The translations under genes and the position numbers were made by a program. A stretch of DNA of 10,150 nt. Origin: an uncultured Acetatifactor sp. (lineage in GTDB: Bacteria > Bacillota > Clostridia > Lachnospirales > Lachnospiraceae). Shown here piece by piece: positions 1 to 6,851 of the stretch. The first letter of the stretch is position 1, and each line of letters starts with the position of its first letter. Location: positions 1 through 10,150 of the forward strand of contig CAJTPN010000018.1 in the NCBI GenBank assembly GCA_910578185.1. Direction: 5' to 3'. The notes under the pieces are model-generated. The model did no database searches. It was given only the letters and a program-made list of their open reading frames with translations, and was not told the DNA's origin.

Positions 1-50
1 AGGCGTGTTCGGGACTTTCACCCGTTAGAGCGCGCCCATGGCGCGCAAAC
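1..50 (-). mobile_element. Group II intron, 5' end (partial, runs off left edge)
   Basis: Read on the minus strand from base 50, the sequence begins GTTTGCGCGCCATGGGCGCG and continues with CTCTAACGGGTGAAAGTCCC and GAACACGCCT. This matches the 5' end of domain I in bacterial group II introns, which start GUGYG and then carry a short GC-rich stem and the GGGUGAAAGUCCC-type segment. Here the first five bases are GTTTG, a slight departure from consensus, so the exact boundary could be off by a few bases. Group II introns are self-splicing ribozymes that usually encode a reverse transcriptase/maturase in domain IV and move by retrohoming. That ORF, if present, lies beyond the left edge. The position just after an intrinsic terminator hairpin points to class C. 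The identity is from remembered consensus, not a covariance-model search. Confidence 0.8.
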
Positions 51-87
51 CAAAAACAGGAAGAACATTTCTGCTCCTCCTGTTTTT
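51..87 (-). terminator. Intrinsic terminator of the kinase/regulator operon; 5' exon of the intron
   Basis: As minus-strand RNA, arm 82-73 (CAGGAGGAGC) pairs with arm 66-57 (GTTCTTCCTG) in a 10-bp stem with some G-U pairs and a 6-nt loop. It is followed by TTTTTG at 56-51. An A-run before the stem pairs with the T-run. The hairpin lies about 90 nt past the stop codon of the sensor kinase gene, so it should end that operon. The group II intron starts directly after the T-run, so the hairpin also serves as the intron's 5' exon. Confidence 0.8.
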
Positions 88-177
88 TATCTCCAGTTTT
101 AATTCTCCATTATATTCTGTTTATATCTGTCTTTCTCCATTGAACAGAAATTGGGGTTTACTATTACATCCCAATCT

Positions 178-1512
178 TCATTCCCCAAAAGCCCTCACAT
201 ACGCCACAACCGTATATAACTCTCCTTCTGCTCTCACATTCATATCTCCGCCATACCTGTCAATGACATTCCGGATACTGCGCATGCCGAAGCCATGGCC
301 CTTTTTATCCGCCTTGATTGTCCCATGAAGTTTTTTCTCCCTGGTCTCCTCCTTTCTAAATCGATTTGCCACAGTTACTTCCAGAAGCTCTCTGTGTCTT
401 CTGCATACTACATCCATTTTCCGCTCCACACCCTCCGGACACCTCTCGTTCGCTTCTATGGCATTGTCCAGCAGATTAGAAAAAAAAGCACATAACTCTA
501 ATTCCGTCAGCAGCAGTCCGCTCATATCGTCACATTCACACCATACTTTTACCTGTGCACGCTCCGCCTCCTGGAATTTCATATTCAAAATTAAATTTAA
601 CAGCTCATGGTTCGTCCAATTTCTGTTCTGTCCCTGCCGAAATGCCTTGACGATCTGTTCGGTATAATCCACAATTTCCTCTAACCGCCCAGCTTCCGCC
701 ATTCTGCGGATAGCCAGCATATGATTCCTCATATCATGTACAAGGATTGCTTTCTCCTCCTGCTCTCGAAGCAGCTCTTGATACCTGGCTTCCAACATTT
801 CCCCTTTCATCTGATAGAATCTGCCCTCTTCTTTCCTCTTCTGCCATATATGATACGCCAGAAAAGCCATCACCGCTATGCCTGCCCCCGCGATAAAGTT
901 CCACCAGCGGCTCAGCAGCTCCTGTGTTACCACATTCAGGTATACTCTCTGAAAATAAACCACACAGACCGCCATAGGAATCATCAATAGAATCAACTTC
1001 CTGCAATACCTGAACCCTTGGCTTGAGAACTCCTGCCCTTTCTGCCCCATCCATCTCCTCAATGCCATACCCGCTGGCACGGCCAATCCCCCGCCTGCCA
1101 ACAGATAACAACCCCTCACCGCTCCGGCTGAAAGCAACAGTTCTTTCTGCCCTCCCAGCCTGTCCAGTATCAAATATACACATGTCTGGATCAAGAAATC
1201 TATCAGGGCCACCCCCATGCAGATCATAATATTCATGCAGAAAATATCCCAAAATCTACAGTAATAGATTATCACAATTCCAGCTGACAATATCAACGCC
1301 AAGAAAACAAGAAATCCACTGGAAAATTGATACGGTGCCAAAGAATCGCTCCACACCTTACACCCGGCAATCAATACGATCAGCCCGGCCTGTCCAATGT
1401 ACCTCCACTTCCCTATCCATTTCGCTTGGCAAATCCCTCCCGCCAGCTGCAAAATCATCCAAACCTGCGCTGCCATACTCAGGAAATCACATGTAAAATA
1501 AAATAGGTTCAT
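178..1512 (-). CDS. AgrC-like GHKL sensor histidine kinase
   Basis: Membrane sensor kinase of 444 residues. Residues 1-222 are strongly hydrophobic and hold about six or seven membrane segments, as in the polytopic sensors of AgrC/ComD-type peptide-sensing kinases. A charged, coiled-coil-like linker (about 225-255) leads to the phosphoacceptor motif HDMRNH with the likely phosphorylated His259. The C-terminal ATPase domain is of the GHKL (HATPase_c_5) kind: N-box SNLLDNAIEANE with Asn346/Asn350, and G-box GHGFGMRSIRN at about 405-415. I chose the ATG at 1512 because it overlaps the stop of the upstream regulator (ATGA) and has a GGGG Shine-Dalgarno; an in-frame ATG at 1560 lies inside that gene. 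The partner is the LytTR regulator just upstream. No agrB- or agrD-like gene is visible, so the ligand is unknown. Confidence 0.9.
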   Translation of the reverse strand: MNLFYFTCDFLSMAAQVWMILQLAGGICQAKWIGKWRYIGQAGLIVLIAGCKVWSDSLAPYQFSSGFLVFLALILSAGIVIIYYCRFWDIFCMNIMICMGVALIDFLIQTCVYLILDRLGGQKELLLSAGAVRGCYLLAGGGLAVPAGMALRRWMGQKGQEFSSQGFRYCRKLILLMIPMAVCVVYFQRVYLNVVTQELLSRWWNFIAGAGIAVMAFLAYHIWQKRKEEGRFYQMKGEMLEARYQELLREQEEKAILVHDMRNHMLAIRRMAEAGRLEEIVDYTEQIVKAFRQGQNRNWTNHELLNLILNMKFQEAERAQVKVWCECDDMSGLLLTELELCAFFSNLLDNAIEANERCPEGVERKMDVVCRRHRELLEVTVANRFRKEETREKKLHGTIKADKKGHGFGMRSIRNVIDRYGGDMNVRAEGELYTVVAYVRAFGE

Positions 1513-2237
1513 TGCTGCATTCCCCAATACTCCCTTACCCTGTCCCTTACTTGTTTCCACATACGCCTGCTGACAAACAACAGTGTCCCGTCACACATGA
1601 TGATTTCCATATCAGCAAAACGCTTAATATGTTTCTTATTGGCCAGAACTCCCCTGCTGACAGCAAGAAAACGCTCCGACGGAAGGCGGGATCCTGCGCT
1701 GTTGATAGAAATCCTTTCCTTGTACACTTCTCCATTCCTGCAATAAAAGCACGTATACTTTTTGGCCTTTATCAAATACAGGATATCGTCCACTGCCAGT
1801 TTGCAGCCCTCTTCCTTCCCGGATATAATGTAATATTCTTCCTTCCTTTCTTTTTCCTCCCTTTCTTCCTCCTCCCGGCATATCCTCTCCAGTATCCGTC
1901 CAAGCTCCTCTTGGTATCCGTCCTTGAGGATATAATAGTACACCCCTGTCTGAAACCCCTTAAGTGCATATCTGTCATATGCCGTCAAAAATATCACCCT
2001 TGCGCTTGCGTCCAGCGCATGAATCTGCCTGGCCAATTCCACTCCGTCCATTCCGGGCATTTCCACATCCAGCAGGCAGACACCAAAGCGCTCATGCCTC
2101 CCCAGCGCTTCTAGAAGTTCCTTGGCCGCAAGGCATTGTACTTCTACAATCTTCTGTCTTTTCTGAAAAAAAGCACTTACTTCCCCCTTCACCTGCTCCG
2201 CGAAGTTTCTGTCATCCTCTACGATTGCAGCCCTCAT
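1509..2237 (-). CDS. LytTR-family response regulator (AgrA/VirR type)
   Basis: Cytoplasmic two-component response regulator of 242 residues. The receiver domain (about 1-120) has acidic residues in VEDD (Asp8, Asp9), the phosphoacceptor Asp57 in LLDVEMPGMDG, Thr85 in FLTAYD and Lys105 in LKD. The C-terminal domain (about 133-235) is LytTR, the beta-rich DNA-binding fold of AgrA and VirR, recognisable from DDILYLIKAKKYTCFY, FLAVSRGVLANKKHI and the closing FVSRRMWKQVRD. The start at 2237 is preceded by a GGGGG Shine-Dalgarno; a more upstream in-frame ATG at 2294 has none and would add a non-conserved 19-residue tail. It is the first gene of the operon, and the kinase follows with a 4-nt overlap. 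LytTR regulators often control their own operon, but I found no convincing paired repeats that would show it here. Confidence 0.92.
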   Translation of the reverse strand: MRAAIVEDDRNFAEQVKGEVSAFFQKRQKIVEVQCLAAKELLEALGRHERFGVCLLDVEMPGMDGVELARQIHALDASARVIFLTAYDRYALKGFQTGVYYYILKDGYQEELGRILERICREEEEREEKERKEEYYIISGKEEGCKLAVDDILYLIKAKKYTCFYCRNGEVYKERISINSAGSRLPSERFLAVSRGVLANKKHIKRFADMEIIMCDGTLLFVSRRMWKQVRDRVREYWGMQQ

Positions 2238-2308
2238 TTCATCCCCCTTTTTGCGCGGCTCTTTCGCACATTTCGCTTCTGATGGTACATTCATAAAACA
2301 ATAGAAGT

Positions 2309-2337
2309 ATTATACTACAAGCATTAACCCTGTTCAA
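2309..2337 (-). promoter_or_regulatory. SigmaA-type promoter of the regulator/kinase operon
   Basis: On the minus strand, TTGAAC (2337-2332) is followed by 17 nt and a perfect TATAAT (2314-2309). Transcription would start near base 2302, giving a leader of about 65 nt before the regulator's ATG at 2237. This supports the regulator being the first gene of the operon. Confidence 0.8.
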
Positions 2338-2423
2338 GTATTTCCCGCCCCTTGAAAAAGTGTGGATTTTCATAAGTGACTGTAAAAACCCTTACAATGT
2401 TCTCAGAGAAAACAGACTGCACC

Positions 2424-2435
2424 ATTCCCGGGAAT
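2424..2435. other. Perfect 12-bp palindrome in the divergent intergenic region
   Basis: ATTCCCGGGAAT is its own reverse complement. It lies in the gap of about 340 bp between the divergent regulator and peptidase genes, some 90 bp upstream of the first promoter's -35 box and just upstream of the probable second promoter. It could be a dimeric repressor or activator site, but a 12-bp palindrome can arise by chance. Apart from this and the two promoters I see nothing else convincing between 2295 and 2577. Confidence 0.3.
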
Positions 2436-2451
2436 CCCAACTGTGTCCATA

Positions 2452-2486
2452 TTACAATTTACAAATAGCACTCTCTATGATATGCT
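2452..2486 (+). promoter_or_regulatory. Probable promoter of the M15 peptidase gene
   Basis: TTTACA (2458-2463), 17 nt, then TATGCT (2481-2486) is the best-spaced pair. An overlapping alternative is TTACAA (2452-2457), 18 nt, then TATGAT (2476-2481). Either gives a leader of roughly 85-95 nt before the ATG at 2578. No other good promoter is seen upstream of the gene. Confidence 0.5.
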
Positions 2487-2577
2487 ATATCAAGCACCAA
2501 CCATAAGTGTATGTACACCTACCTGACAGCAACTGACCTGCGTCACAATGACGCATTCGGATAAGGAGAGATTCCAC

Positions 2578-3486
2578 ATGAACAATAAAAAGATATTTAC
2601 AATGGTAGCCGTGCTGGCGGCAATCGTAGTGATCGCAGGCGGTCTGACCAGGCTTGCCAACAGGGATTCCCTCAGTCTTGCAGACTACGCGTCACAAAAC
2701 GCAACTCCCACCCCGGATATTTCGCAGATGACGCCCACAAGCCCTGCTTTCCCGTCATCAGCGGACAGCTCCCCCTCGCCGTCGCCGTCCGCTTCACCTG
2801 AGCCGGAAAGCAGTCAAAACACTACCCGACTGACCGGTGCTTCCTTAAATAATATTTCCCCATCCCAAGAGCGCGTGGAAATCGCCGACGGTTTTTACTA
2901 TGAGCCTGTTTCAGACCATCTACGACGTTATATGACCGGAATTTCTTTTCCGGAAATTACCCAAGGAGAGGAGACAGCGATTACCTTTGAAGAGCTTCGG
3001 TATGTACACATTCTGCATTATAATTTTGAAGGGGAATCCACGGAAGGAGAATTGATATGCAACGCATACATTGCCCGGGATTTGACGGAAATCTTTTATG
3101 AATTATACCGCAATGAATATCAATTGGAAAAAGTACTGCTCATCGACGAATATGATGGGGACGACGAAACATCTATGGAAGACAACAATACCTCCTGCTT
3201 CAACTATCGACCAGTATCGGGAAGCGACAGTCTTTCAAAGCATGCCTATGGCCTGGCGGTTGACATTAACCCGTTGTATAATCCCTATATCACTTATACC
3301 ACGGACGGAACGCAGAACATTTCCCCAGTCTCCGCACTGCCATACGCCGACCGTTCTGCAGGCTTTCCCTATAAGATAGATGAGGATGATCTGTGTTATA
3401 AGCTCTTTACCAAGCATGGCTTCACTTGGGGCGGCAACTGGAATAATGTAAAAGATTACCAGCACTTCCAGAAAGCCATTCCGTAA
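2578..3486 (+). CDS. Membrane-anchored M15-family peptidase (VanY-like D-Ala-D-Ala carboxypeptidase)
   Basis: A 302-residue predicted cell-surface zinc peptidase. Residues 1-5 are basic, and about 6-23 form one hydrophobic segment, a signal anchor or uncleaved signal peptide. A Ser/Pro/Thr-rich linker follows (about 42-80), probably a stalk through the cell wall. The catalytic domain shows the M15 pattern: SKHAYGLAVDINP gives zinc ligands His222 and Asp229, and GFTWGGNW followed by DYQHFQ gives catalytic Asp293 and third ligand His296. The family cleaves peptidoglycan peptides, either as D,D-carboxypeptidases or as L-Ala-D-Glu endopeptidases; this sequence does not tell which. The ATG at 2578 has AAGGAGAG 7 nt upstream, whereas the in-frame ATG at 2548 has no Shine-Dalgarno. 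It appears monocistronic, divergent from the two-component operon and convergent with the MATE gene. No vancomycin-resistance genes accompany it, so wall remodelling is more likely than resistance. Confidence 0.88.
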   Translation: MNNKKIFTMVAVLAAIVVIAGGLTRLANRDSLSLADYASQNATPTPDISQMTPTSPAFPSSADSSPSPSPSASPEPESSQNTTRLTGASLNNISPSQERVEIADGFYYEPVSDHLRRYMTGISFPEITQGEETAITFEELRYVHILHYNFEGESTEGELICNAYIARDLTEIFYELYRNEYQLEKVLLIDEYDGDDETSMEDNNTSCFNYRPVSGSDSLSKHAYGLAVDINPLYNPYITYTTDGTQNISPVSALPYADRSAGFPYKIDEDDLCYKLFTKHGFTWGGNWNNVKDYQHFQKAIP

Positions 3487-3494
3487 AGCTTCCT

Positions 3495-3542
3495 GCCGTT
3501 CCGATCTGTCCTGTCATATCCACAGGAATATTTCGGAACGGC
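3495..3542. terminator. Strong nested hairpin between convergent genes
   Basis: GCCGTTCCGA (3495-3504) pairs perfectly with TCGGAACGGC (3533-3542). Inside it TCCTGT (3509-3514) pairs with ACAGGA (3522-3527). It lies 9 nt after the peptidase stop and 23 nt from the MATE stop, so it could stop transcription from both sides. There is no T-run next to either foot, so it may instead protect mRNA ends or work with another factor. Confidence 0.5.
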
Positions 3543-3564
3543 CCGGAAGAATGATAAACGCCTC

Positions 3565-4920
3565 TTATATTTTAATTTCCGTCCACTTTCCCTTTCGGAA
3601 CCGGATACTTGCAAAAATAAAACGTGAGAGCTGATCCGCGATGACACCAAACCAGATACCGGTTATTCCCATCCCCAGCGCGTATCCAAAAATATATGAG
3701 CCCAGCGTTCTCACTATGGTGACACTGATGGTAGACGCAACGGCCGTATAGAGAGTATCTCCGGCGCCTCTTAAGCATCCCATATAGATCACTTGCGCAA
3801 TCTGCAGAATAACAACAAAGATAATTACATACATTATGCTGACACCAATATCAACAATCTCTTTTTCCTCCTTAAAGAAAAGCCGCATTAAAAAGCCAGC
3901 CCCCAGGAAATATGTAACGGATAGGAACACCGAAATCACACCGCCTATCATACGACAGGTTCTGCCATATTCCTTTGCCCGTTCCGGCTGTTTAGCCCCC
4001 AGGCTGTAACCAATCAGAGCTACCGCCGTTGCCTGCAGGCCGTCTCCAAAAGAAAACGACAATCCCATAATATTCATCCCAACCTGGTGCGCCGCCATGG
4101 CGGAAGTCCCCTGATCGGCTGCCATAATCGCTGTCAGCATAAATCCTATCCTCATCAGCACCTGCTCAGCAAAGACGCTGTAGCCCACCTTAATAATATT
4201 GGCCAGCGCATCCAGAGAAGGCTTGATCTTTTCTTTAAAGATCATGGGGAGACTGATAAAATTTTCTTTCTTCCAGACAGATATCACACTCATAATACTG
4301 GAAACCACCGTTCCAAGAACTGTCGCCAGCGCCGCTCCCCTGATTCCCAGCTTGGGAAACCCTAAATTCCCCTGAATTAAAAGATAATTAAAGAGAATAT
4401 TCACCGTGTTTGACACCAAGTTCGTACGCATGGTAATACGCGTATTACCGGCGCCTCTTTGCGCGGAATTAATCCCCATCTGTATCACATTGAAGATCAT
4501 CCCCCCCATGATAATTTGAAAATACAATACAGCGCTGTCATGGGTAAGTTCTTCGGAACCACAGAGACGAATAATCGGATCAGCAAACAATACGAGCAAC
4601 ACACTCAAGATGGCCGACATGGCAATGATAAATACAAGAAACGTTGCAAAGATCCTGTTTGCTTCCTCTCTCTTGCCTTCTCCTTTACGCCTGGCCACCA
4701 ATGCGGATATGGATACATTGGCGGCAATAAAGAGGGAAAGTCCCAGGAACTTGGGCTGTGTGGTAAGTCCTACGGCAGCAACTGCATAAGATCCCATGGA
4801 ACTGACCATCAAAGAATCCACCAGACCGGCAAACGCCGTAAAAAAAGATTCCAGCATGGCCGGCCATGCCATATTTAATGTCTTACCCACATCTTCTTTT
4901 TTGTACTGCAATAATTTCAT
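3565..4920 (-). CDS. MATE-family multidrug/metabolite efflux transporter
   Basis: Integral membrane transporter of 451 residues, the usual MATE length, with about twelve hydrophobic segments in two similar halves. The first half shows the typical MATE opening: WPAMLESFFTAFAGLVDSLM, then a Gly/Ala-rich stretch, and INSAQRGAGNTRITM after helix 4. The second half has the matching MGCLRGAGDTLYTA near residue 385. MATE proteins export cationic drugs or metabolites in exchange for sodium ions or protons; the substrate cannot be read from sequence. The start at 4920 has GAGGTG 5 nt upstream. The gene lies after the ribosomal operon terminator in the same direction. I found no clear promoter of its own between 4921 and 5000, so it may use a weak one or depend on readthrough. 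DinF/NorM-like naming would be guesswork. Confidence 0.92.
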   Translation of the reverse strand: MKLLQYKKEDVGKTLNMAWPAMLESFFTAFAGLVDSLMVSSMGSYAVAAVGLTTQPKFLGLSLFIAANVSISALVARRKGEGKREEANRIFATFLVFIIAMSAILSVLLVLFADPIIRLCGSEELTHDSAVLYFQIIMGGMIFNVIQMGINSAQRGAGNTRITMRTNLVSNTVNILFNYLLIQGNLGFPKLGIRGAALATVLGTVVSSIMSVISVWKKENFISLPMIFKEKIKPSLDALANIIKVGYSVFAEQVLMRIGFMLTAIMAADQGTSAMAAHQVGMNIMGLSFSFGDGLQATAVALIGYSLGAKQPERAKEYGRTCRMIGGVISVFLSVTYFLGAGFLMRLFFKEEKEIVDIGVSIMYVIIFVVILQIAQVIYMGCLRGAGDTLYTAVASTISVTIVRTLGSYIFGYALGMGITGIWFGVIADQLSRFIFASIRFRKGKWTEIKI

Positions 4921-4959
4921 TTTTCACCTCAAATTGCGTTATCCCGCCGCTAATTGAAA

Positions 4960-4992
4960 CAATAGAATCCTCACTCCGCAAGAATTCTATTG
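4960..4992. repeat. Inverted repeat upstream of the MATE gene
   Basis: CAATAGAAT (4960-4968) and ATTCTATTG (4984-4992) form a perfect 9-bp inverted repeat with a 15-nt loop. On the minus strand it is followed by TTTCAATT. It lies about 40 nt upstream of the MATE start and 20 nt past the ribosomal operon terminator. It could be a second weak terminator, a leader hairpin or an operator for a dimeric regulator of the transporter. Confidence 0.4.
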
Positions 4993-5002
4993 TCATAAAC
5001 TA

Positions 5003-5037
5003 TAAAAGCAGGGAACTAATGTATCACATTAGCTCCC
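5003..5037 (-). terminator. Intrinsic terminator of the ribosomal protein operon
   Basis: As minus-strand RNA, GGGAGCTAATG (5037-5027) pairs with CATTAGTTCCC (5021-5011) over 11 positions, one of them a G-U pair, with a 5-nt loop. It is followed by TGCTTTTATAG. The stem starts about 65 nt after the rplQ stop, so it ends the operon. It could also act on the plus strand, where a pyrimidine-rich stretch follows. Confidence 0.82.
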
Positions 5038-5102
5038 CTCTTCCTTTTCCTGTTCACACCATATTAACTAAAATCATTTTGGTATTTGGCCCATTTTCAG
5101 GA

Positions 5103-5639
5103 TTATACCATTTCCAGGATAACTTCCATTGCGGCATCGCCCTTGCGGGGTCCAATCTTGATAATCCTGGTATAGCCGCCCTTGCGGTCCGTATACTTGG
5201 GTGCATACTCGTCAAACAGCTTTGCCACCAAATCCACTTCTTTGGTATTTCTCTTTTTTCCCGCATTTTCCGTGGGAACGGATACCACGGGATACAATAC
5301 CTTCAACATTTGACGTCTTGCATGAGATCTGGTAGGCAAGTCTTTCTTTATCTGCTTTTCAACAGTCTCATACTTTGTGACACGTTTTCCGTCAACAACT
5401 TCCTTAACACGCTTTCCGTCCTTATCCTTCATAGGTACTTTGGCGGATACGGTAACCGTCTCATAATTATCCTTTTCCCTGACAGCCATCGTAATCAGAC
5501 CTTCCGCAATCTTCCTTACCTCCTTAGCCCTTGCCTCGGTGGTAACAATCTTGCCGTGCTCGATCAACGCTGTCACCTGATTTCTAAGTAATGCCTTCCT
5601 CTGCGAGGACGTTCTGCCAAGTTTTCTGTACTTTGCCAT
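5103..5639 (-). CDS. rplQ: 50S ribosomal protein L17, long form
   Basis: L17 of the large ribosomal subunit, 178 residues against about 120 in Bacillus and E. coli. The N-terminus (KYRKLGRTSSQRKALLRNQV) and C-terminus (FDEYAPKYTDRKGGYTRIIK) carry the conserved family signatures. The extra length is a charged central insertion at about residues 58-105 (KDKDGKRVKEVVDGKR and neighbours). I recall similar long L17 proteins in Lachnospiraceae, but this was not checked. The ATG at 5639 is chosen because it begins the conserved MAKYRKLG and has AAAGGGA upstream; an in-frame ATG at 5660 lies before that Shine-Dalgarno and would add seven unsupported residues. It is the last gene of the operon, 154 nt after rpoA, and is followed by the terminator at 5003-5037. 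Confidence 0.96.
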   Translation of the reverse strand: MAKYRKLGRTSSQRKALLRNQVTALIEHGKIVTTEARAKEVRKIAEGLITMAVREKDNYETVTVSAKVPMKDKDGKRVKEVVDGKRVTKYETVEKQIKKDLPTRSHARRQMLKVLYPVVSVPTENAGKKRNTKEVDLVAKLFDEYAPKYTDRKGGYTRIIKIGPRKGDAAMEVILEMV

Positions 5640-5793
5640 AATATATTTCCCTTTCTCCATACATGGTACATCCGGTCACGCTCTTTGGACTTACTCACCG
5701 AATGTGTTTTTATTTTCCATCCAGAGACAAACCGCCGACGAACGCTTTGGATTTACCGTCCGCAGTCACCCTACATATTTCAATATCCTTTAA

Positions 5794-6750
5794 TCACTCT
5801 TCGCTGGGATTCAGCTGTAAACCCAATTCCCGCAATTTGGATAAGACTTCCTCCAGAGACTTCCGTCCAAGGTTACGAACCTTCATCATATCCTCCGAAG
5901 TTTTATTGCACAATTCTTCCACCGTATTGATACCGGCTCTCTTCAGACAATTATAAGAACGCACGGAAAGCTCCAGTTCGTCAATACTCATCTCAAGAAC
6001 TTTCTCCCTCTCATCATCCTCTTTCTCCACCATAACCTCTGCAGTCTTGGCATTCTCGGACAAATCAATGAAGAGATTCAAATGCTCACTCAATACCTTT
6101 GCCGCAAGACTGACAGCTTCGTCTGGAATCAAAGTTCCATTGGTAAATACATCCATTGTCAGCTTATCATAATCGGTAATTTGACCTACACGGGTATTTT
6201 CAATCCTTATGTTGACTCTCTCCACCGGTGTGTAAATAGAATCAATTGCAATCACACCAATCGGTAAATCTTCGTGTTTGTTCTTATCGGCGCTTACATA
6301 TCCCCGTCCCTTTGTAACGATCAGCTCCATATACAGCTTTGCATCCTTGCCGCTCAACGTTGCGATCACCAGATCCGGGTTCAGAATTTCAATGTCCTGG
6401 TCTGCCTGAATGTCGGAGGCGTGTACAACGCCCTCACCCTCAAACTCTATATATACGGTCTTAGCCTCATTGGTCTCGCTGTTATTCTTAATCGCAAGAC
6501 TTTTGATATTCATGATAATTTCCGTCACATCTTCCTTCACGCCGGGAATGGAACTGAATTCATGCAAAACGCCTTCAATCTTAATCTGGCTGACTGCCGC
6601 CCCGGGCAGGGAGGAAAGCATAATTCTTCTCAGAGAATTACCAAGGGTAATACCATAACCTCTTTCCAAAGGCTCAACTACGAACTTGCCGTACTTCTTG
6701 TCTTCTGAAATTTCAGCAACCTCAATATTTGGTCTTTCAAAATCAAACAC
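5794..6750 (-). CDS. rpoA: DNA-directed RNA polymerase subunit alpha
   Basis: Alpha subunit of RNA polymerase, 318 residues, normal length. The N-terminal domain (about 1-230) dimerises and nucleates beta/beta' assembly; it shows ERGYGITLGNSLRRIMLSSL and GAAVSQIKIEGVLHEF. The C-terminal domain (about 250-315) binds UP elements and activators and shows LELSVRSYNCLKRAGINTV with Arg264, matching the DNA-contacting Arg265 of E. coli, then KVRNLGRKSLEEV. The start codon is GTG at 6750, preceded by GGAGGG about 8 nt upstream. It lies between rpsD and rplQ as in most bacteria. A hairpin sits in the 101-nt gap before it. Confidence 0.97.
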   Translation of the reverse strand: MFDFERPNIEVAEISEDKKYGKFVVEPLERGYGITLGNSLRRIMLSSLPGAAVSQIKIEGVLHEFSSIPGVKEDVTEIIMNIKSLAIKNNSETNEAKTVYIEFEGEGVVHASDIQADQDIEILNPDLVIATLSGKDAKLYMELIVTKGRGYVSADKNKHEDLPIGVIAIDSIYTPVERVNIRIENTRVGQITDYDKLTMDVFTNGTLIPDEAVSLAAKVLSEHLNLFIDLSENAKTAEVMVEKEDDEREKVLEMSIDELELSVRSYNCLKRAGINTVEELCNKTSEDMMKVRNLGRKSLEEVLSKLRELGLQLNPSEE

Positions 6751-6802
6751 TCGAATACCCTCCTATACTTTCTATTGTATTAAACACAAGCACTCCGAAG
6801 CC

Positions 6803-6830
6803 GCATTCTATCGAAAAAGCGATAAAATGC
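6803..6830 (-). promoter_or_regulatory. Hairpin in the rpsD-rpoA gap
   Basis: As minus-strand RNA, GCATTTTATCG (6830-6820) pairs with CGATAGAATGC (6813-6803) in an 11-bp stem with a 6-nt loop CTTTTT. One pair is U-G, so the plus-strand version has a mismatch. It lies 22 nt after the rpsD stop and about 53 nt before the rpoA start. There is no T-run after the stem, so it is not a standard terminator. It could set the rpoA:rpsD ratio by stabilising or pausing the transcript. Confidence 0.5.
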
Positions 6831-6851
6831 AACCTCAGAGGCAAGCAGGGC

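Noticed and set aside
734..1252. 172-codon frame on the minus strand inside the kinase gene
   Set aside because: It is a shifted frame within the membrane region of the kinase; the kinase frame has all the family motifs.
2356..2400. Possible LytTR paired repeats upstream of the regulator promoter
   Set aside because: The similar heptamers are 16 bp apart rather than about 21-22 bp and do not fit the known LytTR consensus well.
4866..5591. Long plus-strand open frame of 241 codons opposite rplQ
   Set aside because: It is antisense to a certain rplQ and to the operon terminator, has no Shine-Dalgarno, and its composition mirrors the opposite strand. The same applies to other long frames opposite rpoA, rpsD, rpsM and the kinase.
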